DNA from: UBA8514 sp034933685
GTDB taxonomy: Bacteria; Bacillota; Clostridia; Lachnospirales; Anaerotignaceae
Reading direction: 5' to 3'
Assembly: GCA_034933685.1 (NCBI GenBank)
Contig: JAYFNB010000025.1
Location: 1 to 64,000, forward strand
DNA: 64,000 bases
The notes beneath the pieces are model-generated. The model saw nothing but the letters and a program-made list of their open reading frames with translations. It did not search any database and had not been told where the DNA came from. The position numbers and the translations under genes were made by a program. Positions 53,177 to 61,802 of this stretch are shown here, one piece after another. Numbering within the stretch: the stretch's first letter is position 1; each line of letters begins with the position of its first letter.

Positions 53177-54043
53177 ATGAAGAAAATTTTAGGTTTAACA
53201 CTTGCAGTAGCTATGGTTCTATCAGTAGCAGGCTGCTCATCAAACAGCGGTTCATCATCGCCTGCTTCTACACCAGCGGCAGAAGCATCTAGTCCTAAAG
53301 ATGAGGCTACAGATACCGAAAAAGACAAATGGGTAATGGCTATCAACGCTACATTCCCTCCATTTGAATCAATTGATGAAAACGATGCAACAAAATTTGT
53401 TGGTGTTGATATTGACATTGCAAACCATATTGCTGAGAAAATGGGCGTAGAACTTGAAATCAATGATATGCAGTTTTCTGCACTTGTACCAACAATGACA
53501 AGTGGCCGTGCTGACATCATTGTTTCAGGTATTTCACCAACAGAAGAAAGACTTGAGGTTATCGATTTTTCAAAACCATATTTCTTCCCAATGAATGCAA
53601 TAATTTGTTCGGCTGAAACGGATTTCAAGACACTTAACGAGCTTGAAGGCAAAAAAATTGGTGTTTCAATGGGCACAAGCTATGCAAACGTAGCAAAAAC
53701 AGTTGCTGGGGCAGAAGTTATGGAACTTGACAGCACACCTCTTGTTATTCAGGAAATTCTAAACGGACGCTGTGATGCTGGTATCTTTGATGCAACGCAG
53801 GCTACTGAATTCTGCAAAGAAAATGAAGGCCTTACATACACAATTATCCCAAGTGATATTACCCTTGGTGATACATTTGCAATCGCTGTACCTAAGGGTG
53901 CTGGCTATCTTGATGACATTAACACAATACTTGATGAAATGAAGGAAGATGGCTCAATGCACGATATTTTTGTAAAATGGCTTGGCGAAGATGCCACTGC
54001 ACAGTATGAGGCATCTATTGCTGACCTTGAAATTGCTAAATAA
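53177..54043 (+). CDS. Amino acid ABC transporter substrate-binding lipoprotein
   Basis: A 288-residue family-3 solute-binding protein. The lipobox is VAGC (about Cys19), followed by a Ser/Ala/Pro linker. The domain contains INATFPPFESIDE, FVGVDIDIANHIAEKMG and MTSGRADIIVSGISPTEER, typical of polar amino acid receptors. The first gene of a three-gene importer with a normal operon order. GAGGAG lies 11 nt upstream of the ATG. Confidence 0.92.
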   Translation: MKKILGLTLAVAMVLSVAGCSSNSGSSSPASTPAAEASSPKDEATDTEKDKWVMAINATFPPFESIDENDATKFVGVDIDIANHIAEKMGVELEINDMQFSALVPTMTSGRADIIVSGISPTEERLEVIDFSKPYFFPMNAIICSAETDFKTLNELEGKKIGVSMGTSYANVAKTVAGAEVMELDSTPLVIQEILNGRCDAGIFDATQATEFCKENEGLTYTIIPSDITLGDTFAIAVPKGAGYLDDINTILDEMKEDGSMHDIFVKWLGEDATAQYEASIADLEIAK

Positions 54044-54095
54044 TCAAAACGGTTACTATTTTACTAATTATTGAATAACTGAGGGAAGATAAGCT

Positions 54096-54752
54096 ATGTT
54101 AAACTTTTCAATACTGACACCTTATGTACCAATGCTTACAACAGCGATTAAACTGACACTTCAATTTACTTTTCTTTCAACGATACTAGGCTTTATATGG
54201 GGAATACTTTTATCGCTTATTAAAATTTCTCGCTTTAAGCCATTTGTATGGTTTGGAAATATATATACATCTTTTTTTAGAGGAACACCTCTGCTTGTAC
54301 AGCTTATGATTATATATTATGCGACACCACAGCTTACGGGTATGAATATAACAGCATTACAGGCTGGTGTATTTACATTTGGGCTTAACTCTGCCGCTTA
54401 TATTTCAGAGTCAATCCGTGGTGGTATTATGTCTGTTGACCGTGGTCAGTGGGAAGCTGCAATGGCACTGGGTGTGCCCAAAACAAAGATGATGTTTAAC
54501 ATTATTTTCCCACAGGCAGTAAAAAATATTATGCCATCTCTTGTGAACGAAAGTATTGCTCTTTTAAAAGATTCAAGTATGGTATCAGTAATTGGTGTTG
54601 GTGACACCATGCGTTGGGCTTCACTTATACAGGCAAAAACATTCAGAGCCTTTGAAGCCTTTATTGTAGCAGCACTTGTCTATTATGCACTAGTTATGGT
54701 ACTTACAGCTCTTGGAAGTTATTTTGAGAGGAGGGCGAGAGTGAGTGATTAA
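54096..54752 (+). CDS. Amino acid ABC transporter permease
   Basis: A 218-residue HisM/GlnP-type permease with about five membrane helices. The EAA coupling motif reads EAAMALGVPKTKMMFNIIFPQA (about 128-149) and the N-terminal region contains the GTPLLVQL sequence. A single permease gene implies a homodimer. The stop overlaps the ATPase start by 8 nt. Confidence 0.92.
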   Translation: MLNFSILTPYVPMLTTAIKLTLQFTFLSTILGFIWGILLSLIKISRFKPFVWFGNIYTSFFRGTPLLVQLMIIYYATPQLTGMNITALQAGVFTFGLNSAAYISESIRGGIMSVDRGQWEAAMALGVPKTKMMFNIIFPQAVKNIMPSLVNESIALLKDSSMVSVIGVGDTMRWASLIQAKTFRAFEAFIVAALVYYALVMVLTALGSYFERRARVSD

Positions 54753-55467
54753 AATTGAACATCTTTCAAAATCATTTGGAAAACTTGAGGTTCTTAAGGA
54801 CATTAATCTTGAAATAAAAAAAGGCGAAGTTCTTGCAATTATTGGCCCGTCCGGCTCTGGTAAATCAACCATGCTAAGATGTATTAATTTGCTGGAAACC
54901 CCAACAGGCGGAGCAATATATGTAAAGGGTGTTAATATTGTTGATAAAAATATAAGCATTGGTGATATACGAAAAAATGTTGGTATGGTTTTTCAGCATT
55001 TCAATCTTTTTAAAAATATGACTGTTCTTAAAAATATGATGTATGCACCTATGACAGTGAACAAGCTGTCTGCAAAGGAAGCTGAGGAAAAGGCACTTCG
55101 ACTTCTGGATAGGGTTGGTCTTAAAGACAAGGCAAATGAATATCCAAGTCGTCTATCAGGTGGACAAAAACAACGTGTGGCTATTGCACGCGCATTAGCT
55201 ATGGAACCTGAGGTGCTTCTGTTTGACGAGCCTACAAGTGCACTTGACCCCGAAATGGTTAAAGAGGTTCTTGATGTTATCAAAAATCTTGCCACAACAG
55301 GTATTACCATGGCTCTTGTAACCCATGAAATGGGCTTTGCAAAAGAAGTTGCGCACAAAATAGTATTCCTTGATGGCGGATACCTTTTAGAGGAAGCAGT
55401 ACCAAAAGAATTTTTTGCAAATCCAAAATCGGAAAGAGCAAAACAATTCCTTGCAAATGTGTTATAA
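54745..55467 (+). CDS. Amino acid ABC transporter ATP-binding protein
   Basis: A 240-residue GlnQ/HisP-type ATPase. Walker A GPSGSGKST, signature LSGGQKQRVAIARAL, Walker B LLFDEPTSALDPE and switch His in VTHEMGFA are intact. GTG start within the end of the permease gene. It completes a polar amino acid importer; in this setting the solute may be an amino acid derivative handled by the neighbouring enzymes (inference). Confidence 0.93.
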   Translation: MIKIEHLSKSFGKLEVLKDINLEIKKGEVLAIIGPSGSGKSTMLRCINLLETPTGGAIYVKGVNIVDKNISIGDIRKNVGMVFQHFNLFKNMTVLKNMMYAPMTVNKLSAKEAEEKALRLLDRVGLKDKANEYPSRLSGGQKQRVAIARALAMEPEVLLFDEPTSALDPEMVKEVLDVIKNLATTGITMALVTHEMGFAKEVAHKIVFLDGGYLLEEAVPKEFFANPKSERAKQFLANVL

Positions 55468-55502
55468 AAGAACATCTAATTGTTGTAAATTATGGTATAA
55501 TG

Positions 55503-55559
55503 TAGCGTGTGAAAAATAAGTTTGATGTATTTTAAATACAAGAGACTCTTCACACGCTA
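55503..55559 (+). terminator. Forked hairpin between importer and deacetylase genes
   Basis: TAGCGTGTGAA (55503-55513) pairs perfectly with TTCACACGCTA (55549-55559) and TTTTTATTTT follows. Inside the loop TGTATTT/AAATACA (55526-55540) can form a second stem. An extended -10 box, TGGTATAAT, sits at 55493-55501, just before the hairpin. It is therefore either the terminator of the importer operon or the 5' hairpin of a new transcript. Confidence 0.6.
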
Positions 55560-55588
55560 TTTTTATTTTAACAAGGAGGAATTGCATT

Positions 55589-56446
55589 ATGGCAGATACA
55601 AATACATATGAACCGTTAAAATGGCCACAGGGCAAAAAATGTGCGGTTATGCTCAGTTTTGACGTTGATGGCGATACAATTTGGAAAAATGGAAGCCGAG
55701 ATTTTGAAAATGGAGATAAATTCATTCGAGCTAATTCCGTTGGAAATTATGGACCAAAACGCGCTGTTGAAAAAATACTTAATTTACTTGATAAGCACGA
55801 TATTAAAGCTAGTTTTTTTATTCCAGCAAAAGTAATGGAAGATTATCCTTTAGTGGCACAGGAAATTAATAACCGTGGTCACGAAATAGGTCATCATGGT
55901 TATCATCATGAACGCTATGTAGACCTCTCTCCAGAAGAACAGACTTCCATCATAAATAAAAGTCAGAAAATATTTGAAGAAGTAATAGGTAAAAAAGCTA
56001 TCGGTTATAGAACACCTTCTGGTGACTGGTCAAGAGAAACCGCTGGCATACTTTATAAAATGGGTTTTCAGTATTCAAGTTCTATGCGTGGTGATGACAG
56101 GCCTTATCGTACAGTTATTGAAGGCGAAGTAACTGATTTTATTGAGCTTTCACCAAAATGGGATTTAGATGACTTTGTACAGTTTGGATATAATTTATTT
56201 CCTGCCGAACCTTCAGGGCAGGATAGAATAGCGGGCATTGAACAGGTTTATGATAATTTTACGAAGGAATTTGACGGTTATTATGCCGAGGGGCTTTGCT
56301 TCGTAATACAGTGTCACCCACAAATAATAGGTTCACCTGGAAGACTCCTTATGTATGAAAGAATTATTGAACATATCAAAAATTTTGATGGTGTGTGGTT
56401 TGCAAAAGGTAGTGACATTGCAGACTGGTGGAGAAACAATTATTAA
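55589..56446 (+). CDS. Polysaccharide-deacetylase-fold hydrolase (PuuE/cyclic imidase type) 1
   Basis: A 285-residue NodB-fold metal hydrolase. The first motif is MLSFDVDGDTIW (Asp ligand and base) and the second is HEIGHHGYHHE (His ligands), followed by GYRTPSGDWS and VIQCHPQIIGSPGR. The FDVDG start and the lack of a signal peptide place it with cytoplasmic members such as PuuE allantoinase, cyclic imide hydrolase and HP0310 rather than secreted wall deacetylases. It could open a cyclic ureide or imide ring. It is followed 14 nt later by a paralogue. The reaction is inferred. Confidence 0.8.
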   Translation: MADTNTYEPLKWPQGKKCAVMLSFDVDGDTIWKNGSRDFENGDKFIRANSVGNYGPKRAVEKILNLLDKHDIKASFFIPAKVMEDYPLVAQEINNRGHEIGHHGYHHERYVDLSPEEQTSIINKSQKIFEEVIGKKAIGYRTPSGDWSRETAGILYKMGFQYSSSMRGDDRPYRTVIEGEVTDFIELSPKWDLDDFVQFGYNLFPAEPSGQDRIAGIEQVYDNFTKEFDGYYAEGLCFVIQCHPQIIGSPGRLLMYERIIEHIKNFDGVWFAKGSDIADWWRNNY

Positions 56447-56460
56447 CAGGAGGATTAAAA

Positions 56461-57267
56461 ATGAAATATTTTGGTAAAAAATCGGCTGTTATGCTTACTA
56501 TCAATCTTGATGGTGAGCAATTTTGGCAAGGGATGTTTCCTGATGCAGTGCGCAGACCCAAAACACTTTCGATGGGTGACTATGGTATAAAACGTGGTCT
56601 TGACCGAGTTTTAAAGGTGCTTAAGGACTATGAAATTAAAAGCACATTTTTTACGCCTGGTATGATAATTGAAAATCATCCCGACGCAATAGAAAAAATA
56701 ATTAATGATGGTCACGAACTTGCAGTACACGGACATACTCATAGACCTATGCACCTGCTCTGTCTTGATGAACAACAGGAGGAATTTGAAAAAAGTATTG
56801 AGGCTGCAAAAAAGATCACTGGAGAAATGCCACAAGGTTTTAGAGCGCCTGAAGGAGAGCTTTTTACTTCTACACTTGATCTGGCTGTGAAAAATGGATT
56901 AAAATATTCCAGTTCACTTTATGATGATGACAGACCTTATATACATACGAACCTTTCTGCACCACTTATAGAAATTCCCATGAACTGGAATATACATGAT
57001 TTTCCATATTTTGCATTTAACTATGGACCAGCTTTCCCAAGCGGTCAAAGTCGCGTTTCCTCTTATGAACGAGTATGCGAAAATTATATAGAAGAATTTG
57101 ATGCTTATTTACACTATGGACTTACATACGTTGCGCAGTTCACACCGCAGTCTATAGGCTCACCTGGAAAAATTCAGATAATGGAAAAACTAGTTAAACA
57201 TATAATGGAACATTCTGATGAAATATGGATTGGTAAATGCGAAGATATAGTTAAAGAGTTTAATTAG
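56461..57267 (+). CDS. Polysaccharide-deacetylase-fold hydrolase (PuuE/cyclic imidase type) 2
   Basis: A 268-residue paralogue of the preceding protein. The motifs are VMLTINLDGEQFW, where the first Asp of FDVDG reads Asn (INLDG), then HELAVHGHTHRPM and GFRAPEGELF. The His pair is kept. The changed first motif suggests altered catalysis or substrate, and the two may form a mixed complex or act on related rings. The start at 56461 is set by AGGAGG 8 nt upstream. No signal peptide. Confidence 0.78.
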   Translation: MKYFGKKSAVMLTINLDGEQFWQGMFPDAVRRPKTLSMGDYGIKRGLDRVLKVLKDYEIKSTFFTPGMIIENHPDAIEKIINDGHELAVHGHTHRPMHLLCLDEQQEEFEKSIEAAKKITGEMPQGFRAPEGELFTSTLDLAVKNGLKYSSSLYDDDRPYIHTNLSAPLIEIPMNWNIHDFPYFAFNYGPAFPSGQSRVSSYERVCENYIEEFDAYLHYGLTYVAQFTPQSIGSPGKIQIMEKLVKHIMEHSDEIWIGKCEDIVKEFN

Positions 57268-57328
57268 ATAATATATTGCCACAAGCAATAGAAAACATGA
57301 AAAATAATGAATAATATGAAATAATTGT

Positions 57329-57357
57329 TGACATTTTTCACAAATTGATATATCCTT
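57329..57357 (+). promoter_or_regulatory. Promoter of the methyltransferase-ABC unit
   Basis: TTGACA (57329-57334), 17-bp spacer, TATCCT (57352-57357). It gives a leader of about 185 nt before the methyltransferase. The leader contains the hairpin GGCCTTT/AAAGGCC (57382-57400) and otherwise AT-rich sequence; I recognise no riboswitch class in it. Confidence 0.55.
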
Positions 57358-57550
57358 TTATAAGATTTTATGTAGAAACTTGGCCTTTATGAAAAAGGCC
57401 TGATACAGCAATAAATTGTATTATGTAATAAGATTTAAGCAATAAATTAATTAATGATAAAACAAATTACCACGAAGGTATTATTTTGGCGGAGGTCAAA
57501 GTTATATTTTCGTGTTTTTTTGTTGTGAATTTTAGAAATGAGGGACTGTA

Positions 57551-58192
57551 ATGAATGATGAGATGAAAATAATTGCTGATGCGTGGAATGAAATATCACT
57601 TGATTTTGATGAAATGCATGCCACTGAAGATATTGATATGTGGAAGTCTGAATTAAATAAACTTATAGGTGAAAATGAAAAAAGAAAAGTACTTGATATA
57701 GGTACAGGAACTGGATTTATAGCAATAATGCTTGCGGAATTAGGGCATACAGTAAGCGGTGTTGATATTGCAGACGATATGCTTGAACTTGGACGTAAGA
57801 AGATGACAGAAAAAGGTTTAAACATAGATTTTATGCATTGCGATGGAGAAAATCTAAAATATGAAGGAAATACCTTTGATGTTATTGCAAATTGTAGGGT
57901 ATTATGGACTTTGCTTGAACCGCAAAAAGCATTTATTGAATGGAAAAGAGTTTTAAAAACTGGTGGCATTGTTTTAAGCTTTATGCGTCTTGCAGAAAAT
58001 ACAACGGAAAATAAAAATTGGTGTTATGGTGAAGAATTTGAGAAAAATTTAAAGATGAAATTTGCCACAGAAGAAGAATACATCTATGAATTTAAAAAGG
58101 CAGGATTTAATAATGTAAAAATAGTACATATGCCTGAAGAAATGAGTGCAGCACCGCTTAATCCGTGGTTTTGTGTTTACTGTGAAAAATAA
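57551..58192 (+). CDS. Class I SAM-dependent methyltransferase
   Basis: A 213-residue Rossmann-fold methyltransferase. Motif I is VLDIGTGTGFIAIMLAE (about 38-54), the acidic end of strand 2 is GVDIADDML, and a later FDVIANCRVLWTL gives motif IV. It looks like a small-molecule methyltransferase (Methyltransf_11 type). It is placed before a peptide/nickel-type importer in the same orientation with a 35-nt gap. The substrate is unknown. Confidence 0.82.
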   Translation: MNDEMKIIADAWNEISLDFDEMHATEDIDMWKSELNKLIGENEKRKVLDIGTGTGFIAIMLAELGHTVSGVDIADDMLELGRKKMTEKGLNIDFMHCDGENLKYEGNTFDVIANCRVLWTLLEPQKAFIEWKRVLKTGGIVLSFMRLAENTTENKNWCYGEEFEKNLKMKFATEEEYIYEFKKAGFNNVKIVHMPEEMSAAPLNPWFCVYCEK

Positions 58193-58227
58193 AAAGCAAT
58201 AATTATTTATGCAGGGGTGGCAATGAA

Positions 58228-59226
58228 TTGAAAGATAAAAATGATTTTATTAAAAAAATTGTAATACAAATTTTTGGGCTTGGATTTGCATTGTTGGTGT
58301 TGTCAATTATTGTTTTCTATTTTGCAAGGCTTGCACCAGGAGACCCGTTGCAGTCATTTTATGGTGATTCTGTAGAGTCTATGGGTGTTGAAGAATTGCA
58401 TGCTGCAAGGGTTAGGCTTGGCCTTGATGCACCTATTTATATTCAATACATTAAATGGATAGGAAATGCATTCCATGGTGATTTTGGCTTATCTCTTAAG
58501 TATAAAACACCTGCAATGAGTGTGGTTTCGCCTCTTATTGGCAATACTATTTTGCTGGGTGGAACAGCCTATCTCTTAGTGTTTACTATGGCGGTGTTAC
58601 TTGCTGTTGCGTGTTCTGTTAATGAAGATTCATTATTTGACAGGGTTGTTTGCAAAATAGGTACGGCCGCATATTATGTTCCTCCGTTTTGGCTTGGTGT
58701 TGTGCTTGTTTTAATATTTAGCATTAATTTGAAGTGGTTTCCTAGTAGTGGTGCCTACGACGTTGGGAAGTCAAATGACATTATGAACAGAATACAGCAT
58801 ATGGTTTTACCACTGGTGGTTATGATTATGAGTCATCTTTGGTATTACGCTTATATGATAAGAAATAAGCTTTTGGATGAAGTGCGCAAGGAATATGTGC
58901 TTCTTGCAAAGGCAAAGGGGCTTAAGAAATCTGAAATAATGCATAAGCACTGCCTAAGAAATGTTGCACCAACAATTGTAAGTATTATGGCAATATCAAT
59001 TCCGCATGTTTTAAGTGGTACATATATCGCCGAGGCTGTATTTAATTATCCTGGGCTTGGTTCATTGTCAGTGGAAAGTGCAAAATATCACGATTATAAT
59101 TTGCTTATGCTATTGGTACTAATAACAGGGTTTTTAGTAATTTCCAGCAGTATAATTGCAAAAACAATAAATGAAATAATTGACCCACGTATGAAAGAAA
59201 CGGAGGTGACCGCATGGAAGAAATAG
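58228..59226 (+). CDS. Oligopeptide/nickel-type ABC transporter permease 1 (DppB/NikB family)
   Basis: A 332-residue permease with six membrane helices, a large loop after helix 1 (FARLAPGDPLQSFYG) and the coupling segment EYVLLAKAKGLKKSEIMHKH. The start is a TTG at 58228 with GGGGTGG 7 nt upstream; no ATG or GTG fits. It overlaps the second permease by 13 nt. The family imports peptides, nickel chelates or opines. Confidence 0.9.
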   Translation: MKDKNDFIKKIVIQIFGLGFALLVLSIIVFYFARLAPGDPLQSFYGDSVESMGVEELHAARVRLGLDAPIYIQYIKWIGNAFHGDFGLSLKYKTPAMSVVSPLIGNTILLGGTAYLLVFTMAVLLAVACSVNEDSLFDRVVCKIGTAAYYVPPFWLGVVLVLIFSINLKWFPSSGAYDVGKSNDIMNRIQHMVLPLVVMIMSHLWYYAYMIRNKLLDEVRKEYVLLAKAKGLKKSEIMHKHCLRNVAPTIVSIMAISIPHVLSGTYIAEAVFNYPGLGSLSVESAKYHDYNLLMLLVLITGFLVISSSIIAKTINEIIDPRMKETEVTAWKK

Positions 59227-60119
59227 ATTCCTCTAAATTTCGTGTGGTTGGTGCAGGCTATAAAAAAGCTGAGCCTTCATTAAATAACCTTACCTTTACG
59301 CAAAAGATGAAAGGAAAGCCAATTATTTCACTTGCAATTTTAATTACAATTATTGTCTGTTGTGTTTTTTCTGAAAAAATAGGCAATCACGACCCAAGTG
59401 GATTTTATCTTCAAAATTTGAACAATGCTCCAAACAATGAATTTTATTTTGGCACGGATTCTTTGGGAAGAGATATATTTTCAATGATTTGGTACGGAGG
59501 AAGAGCTTCAATATCCATAGGACTGCTTAGTATGGCTATAATTACAGTAATTGGTATTGTATATGGATGTATCAGCGGGGTTTCAAGCAATAAGGTAGAC
59601 TCAGTAATGATGAGAGCTGTGGAAATTACCAACAGCATACCAACACTTCTTTTAGTGCTTTTAATTGTGTCTATTACAGGCAAACAGAATATTGTGAAAA
59701 TTTCTTTTGTTATAGGTATTACAGGGTGGTTTGGGTTAGCAAGAATTGTACGAAGTGAGGTAAGACAAATAAGAAACAGTGAATATGTCATGTCTGCAAG
59801 AACATTTGGTTCAAGCTTTGGGCATATTATGGTTTTTCATCTAATACCCAATTTTGTTTCATCCATCATGTTTGTGGTTATTTCAAGTATAAGCACAAGC
59901 ATTTCAATGGAATCAACGTTAAGCTTTTTAGGGCTAGGGCTACCCGTTGATGTTATATCCTGGGGCAGTATGCTTTCTTTGGCAAATAAAGCACTTCTAT
60001 TAAATACATGGTGGGTTATTGTTATACCAGGTCTTTTTCTTATGGTAACACTAAACTGCATTACAAATTTAGGCAGCTTCTTCAGAAAAGAAACCAACAA
60101 AACCCATAGCAATCTTTAA
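59214..60119 (+). CDS. Oligopeptide/nickel-type ABC transporter permease 2 (DppC/NikC family)
   Basis: A 301-residue permease with the N-terminal cytoplasmic tail typical of DppC, then YFGTDSLGRDIFSMIWYGGR and the coupling segment EYVMSARTFGSSFGHIMVFH. It pairs with the preceding permease. Full length. Confidence 0.9.
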   Translation: MEEIDSSKFRVVGAGYKKAEPSLNNLTFTQKMKGKPIISLAILITIIVCCVFSEKIGNHDPSGFYLQNLNNAPNNEFYFGTDSLGRDIFSMIWYGGRASISIGLLSMAIITVIGIVYGCISGVSSNKVDSVMMRAVEITNSIPTLLLVLLIVSITGKQNIVKISFVIGITGWFGLARIVRSEVRQIRNSEYVMSARTFGSSFGHIMVFHLIPNFVSSIMFVVISSISTSISMESTLSFLGLGLPVDVISWGSMLSLANKALLLNTWWVIVIPGLFLMVTLNCITNLGSFFRKETNKTHSNL

Positions 60120-60165
60120 TGCTTTTCTGAAGTTAAAATAATATTAAGAATTTTAGGAGGACAAA

Positions 60166-61779
60166 ATGAAATTTAATTTTAAAAAAAGCATTGCAATTAC
60201 CTTAAGTACCGTTTTATGTGCAGGGCTTACAGCTTGTGGCAGTGCAAGCACAGCAACTACTGTGCCAACTGCCGCTGCACCGGCAGGGGCAAACACAGAT
60301 TTATCTGACCTTTCTAACACATTAGTATATGCTGGTGAGGCAGAAAGTACTATTAATCCTATTCTTAACAGTCATGATGAAGTACCTGACCTTATTTTTT
60401 CGGGGCTGATGAAGTATAACGGCAATGGAACCCCAATTTGTGACATTGCAGAAAGCTACAATTATGATGATGCCACACTTACATACACTTTTATACTTAA
60501 AGAAGGAGTTAAATGGCATGACGGCGAAATATTTACAGCTGATGATGTTGTGTATACATATGATGTTCTTACAACAGATGAATCTCTTTCGGCAAGCATA
60601 ACAAGCAATTATGAAGATATTGAAAGTGTAACAGCACCAGATGAAAAGACAGTTGTTATTAAACTTTCAAAATTCAACGCAGCTATGCTTAATTACTTTA
60701 CGATGGGAATACTTCCAAAGCATTTAACAGAGGGTCAGGATATAAATACAATGGCATTTAACCAAGTACCTGTAGGTACAGGACGTTATAAATTTGTTGA
60801 TTGGGACACAGCAGGTGGTATGATTACTCTTAAAGCAAACACAGACTACTATGATAAAGTGCCAAATATTGAAAGAATTATTTACAAAACGGTTTCTGTT
60901 GAAAGTACAAAAGCATTAATGTTACAGTCAGGAGAGGCAGACCTTGCATGGCTTAATGCCAACTATGCAGAAACATTCCGTGGAAACGATGCATACAAAA
61001 ATATTGATTTTATAACCGCAGATTACCGTGGCATGTCAATGGATTTCAGAACAGAATTTTGGCAGAAAAATGGAGATTCTATCGGTGTATTGAATTATGC
61101 CATTGATAAAAATTCAGTTGTAGCTGGTGTTTTAAACGGCAGGGGTGTTGCGGCCTACAGCCCAATTCAACTAAACGCTTTTGGTGGAAATAAGGAAGCA
61201 GACATTTATCTTTATGACTTAGAAAAGTTTTCATCTGAAATAGAAAAACTAGGTTGGACAAAGGGTTCAGATGGTATTTATGAAAGAAACGGAGAAAAAT
61301 TCCACTTTACAATTCAGGTTCGAGATTACGAAGAAGAACGTGTTGATATTGCAAACCTTTGTGCAAACCAGTTAAAGGCGGCAGGGGTTGATATGGAGGT
61401 TGTTCTTGTTACTAAATTTGACTGGACAGCAGGTTACAATGGTTTTCTCTCTGGTTATGCTGCGCAATTCGACCCAGATGCTTTTTATTCAAATTTTGTA
61501 ACGGATGCAAGTGGCAATACAATGAAGTATTCTAATGAAAAAATTGATGAACTTTTAAATGCGGGAAGGCATGAAAAAGATGCCGATAAACGAAAAGCGA
61601 TTTACGGTGATTTTGAAAAAGCGTATGCAGAAATGCCTGGGGTTGTGCTTGTTGCTTTTCTTGAGGGTAATTATGTAAGCATTGCAGGGCTTGAGGGCTT
61701 GGATACAACAAGAATTTTGGGACATCATGCTGTAGGTGTAATGTGGAACGTAGAAGAATGGAATTTAAACAGACAATAA
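60166..61779 (+). CDS. Oligopeptide/nickel-type substrate-binding lipoprotein (SBP family 5)
   Basis: A 537-residue receptor. The lipobox is LTAC (about Cys24) and an Ala/Thr linker follows. Family-5 motifs include VYAGEAESTINPILNSHDEVPDLIFSGL, KWHDGEIFTADDVVYTYD and MAFNQVPVGTGRYKFVDWD. The ligand pocket cannot be read from sequence. It lies between the permeases and the ATPases in a normal dpp-like order. Confidence 0.9.
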   Translation: MKFNFKKSIAITLSTVLCAGLTACGSASTATTVPTAAAPAGANTDLSDLSNTLVYAGEAESTINPILNSHDEVPDLIFSGLMKYNGNGTPICDIAESYNYDDATLTYTFILKEGVKWHDGEIFTADDVVYTYDVLTTDESLSASITSNYEDIESVTAPDEKTVVIKLSKFNAAMLNYFTMGILPKHLTEGQDINTMAFNQVPVGTGRYKFVDWDTAGGMITLKANTDYYDKVPNIERIIYKTVSVESTKALMLQSGEADLAWLNANYAETFRGNDAYKNIDFITADYRGMSMDFRTEFWQKNGDSIGVLNYAIDKNSVVAGVLNGRGVAAYSPIQLNAFGGNKEADIYLYDLEKFSSEIEKLGWTKGSDGIYERNGEKFHFTIQVRDYEEERVDIANLCANQLKAAGVDMEVVLVTKFDWTAGYNGFLSGYAAQFDPDAFYSNFVTDASGNTMKYSNEKIDELLNAGRHEKDADKRKAIYGDFEKAYAEMPGVVLVAFLEGNYVSIAGLEGLDTTRILGHHAVGVMWNVEEWNLNRQ

Positions 61780-61802
61780 TTTGATTTTTTGGAGGCAGTT
61801 TT

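Noticed and set aside
53170..53676. A 168-codon open frame antisense to the amino acid binding protein
   Set aside because: The plus strand has a complete lipoprotein receptor with a ribosome site; the antisense frame has neither motif nor start signal.
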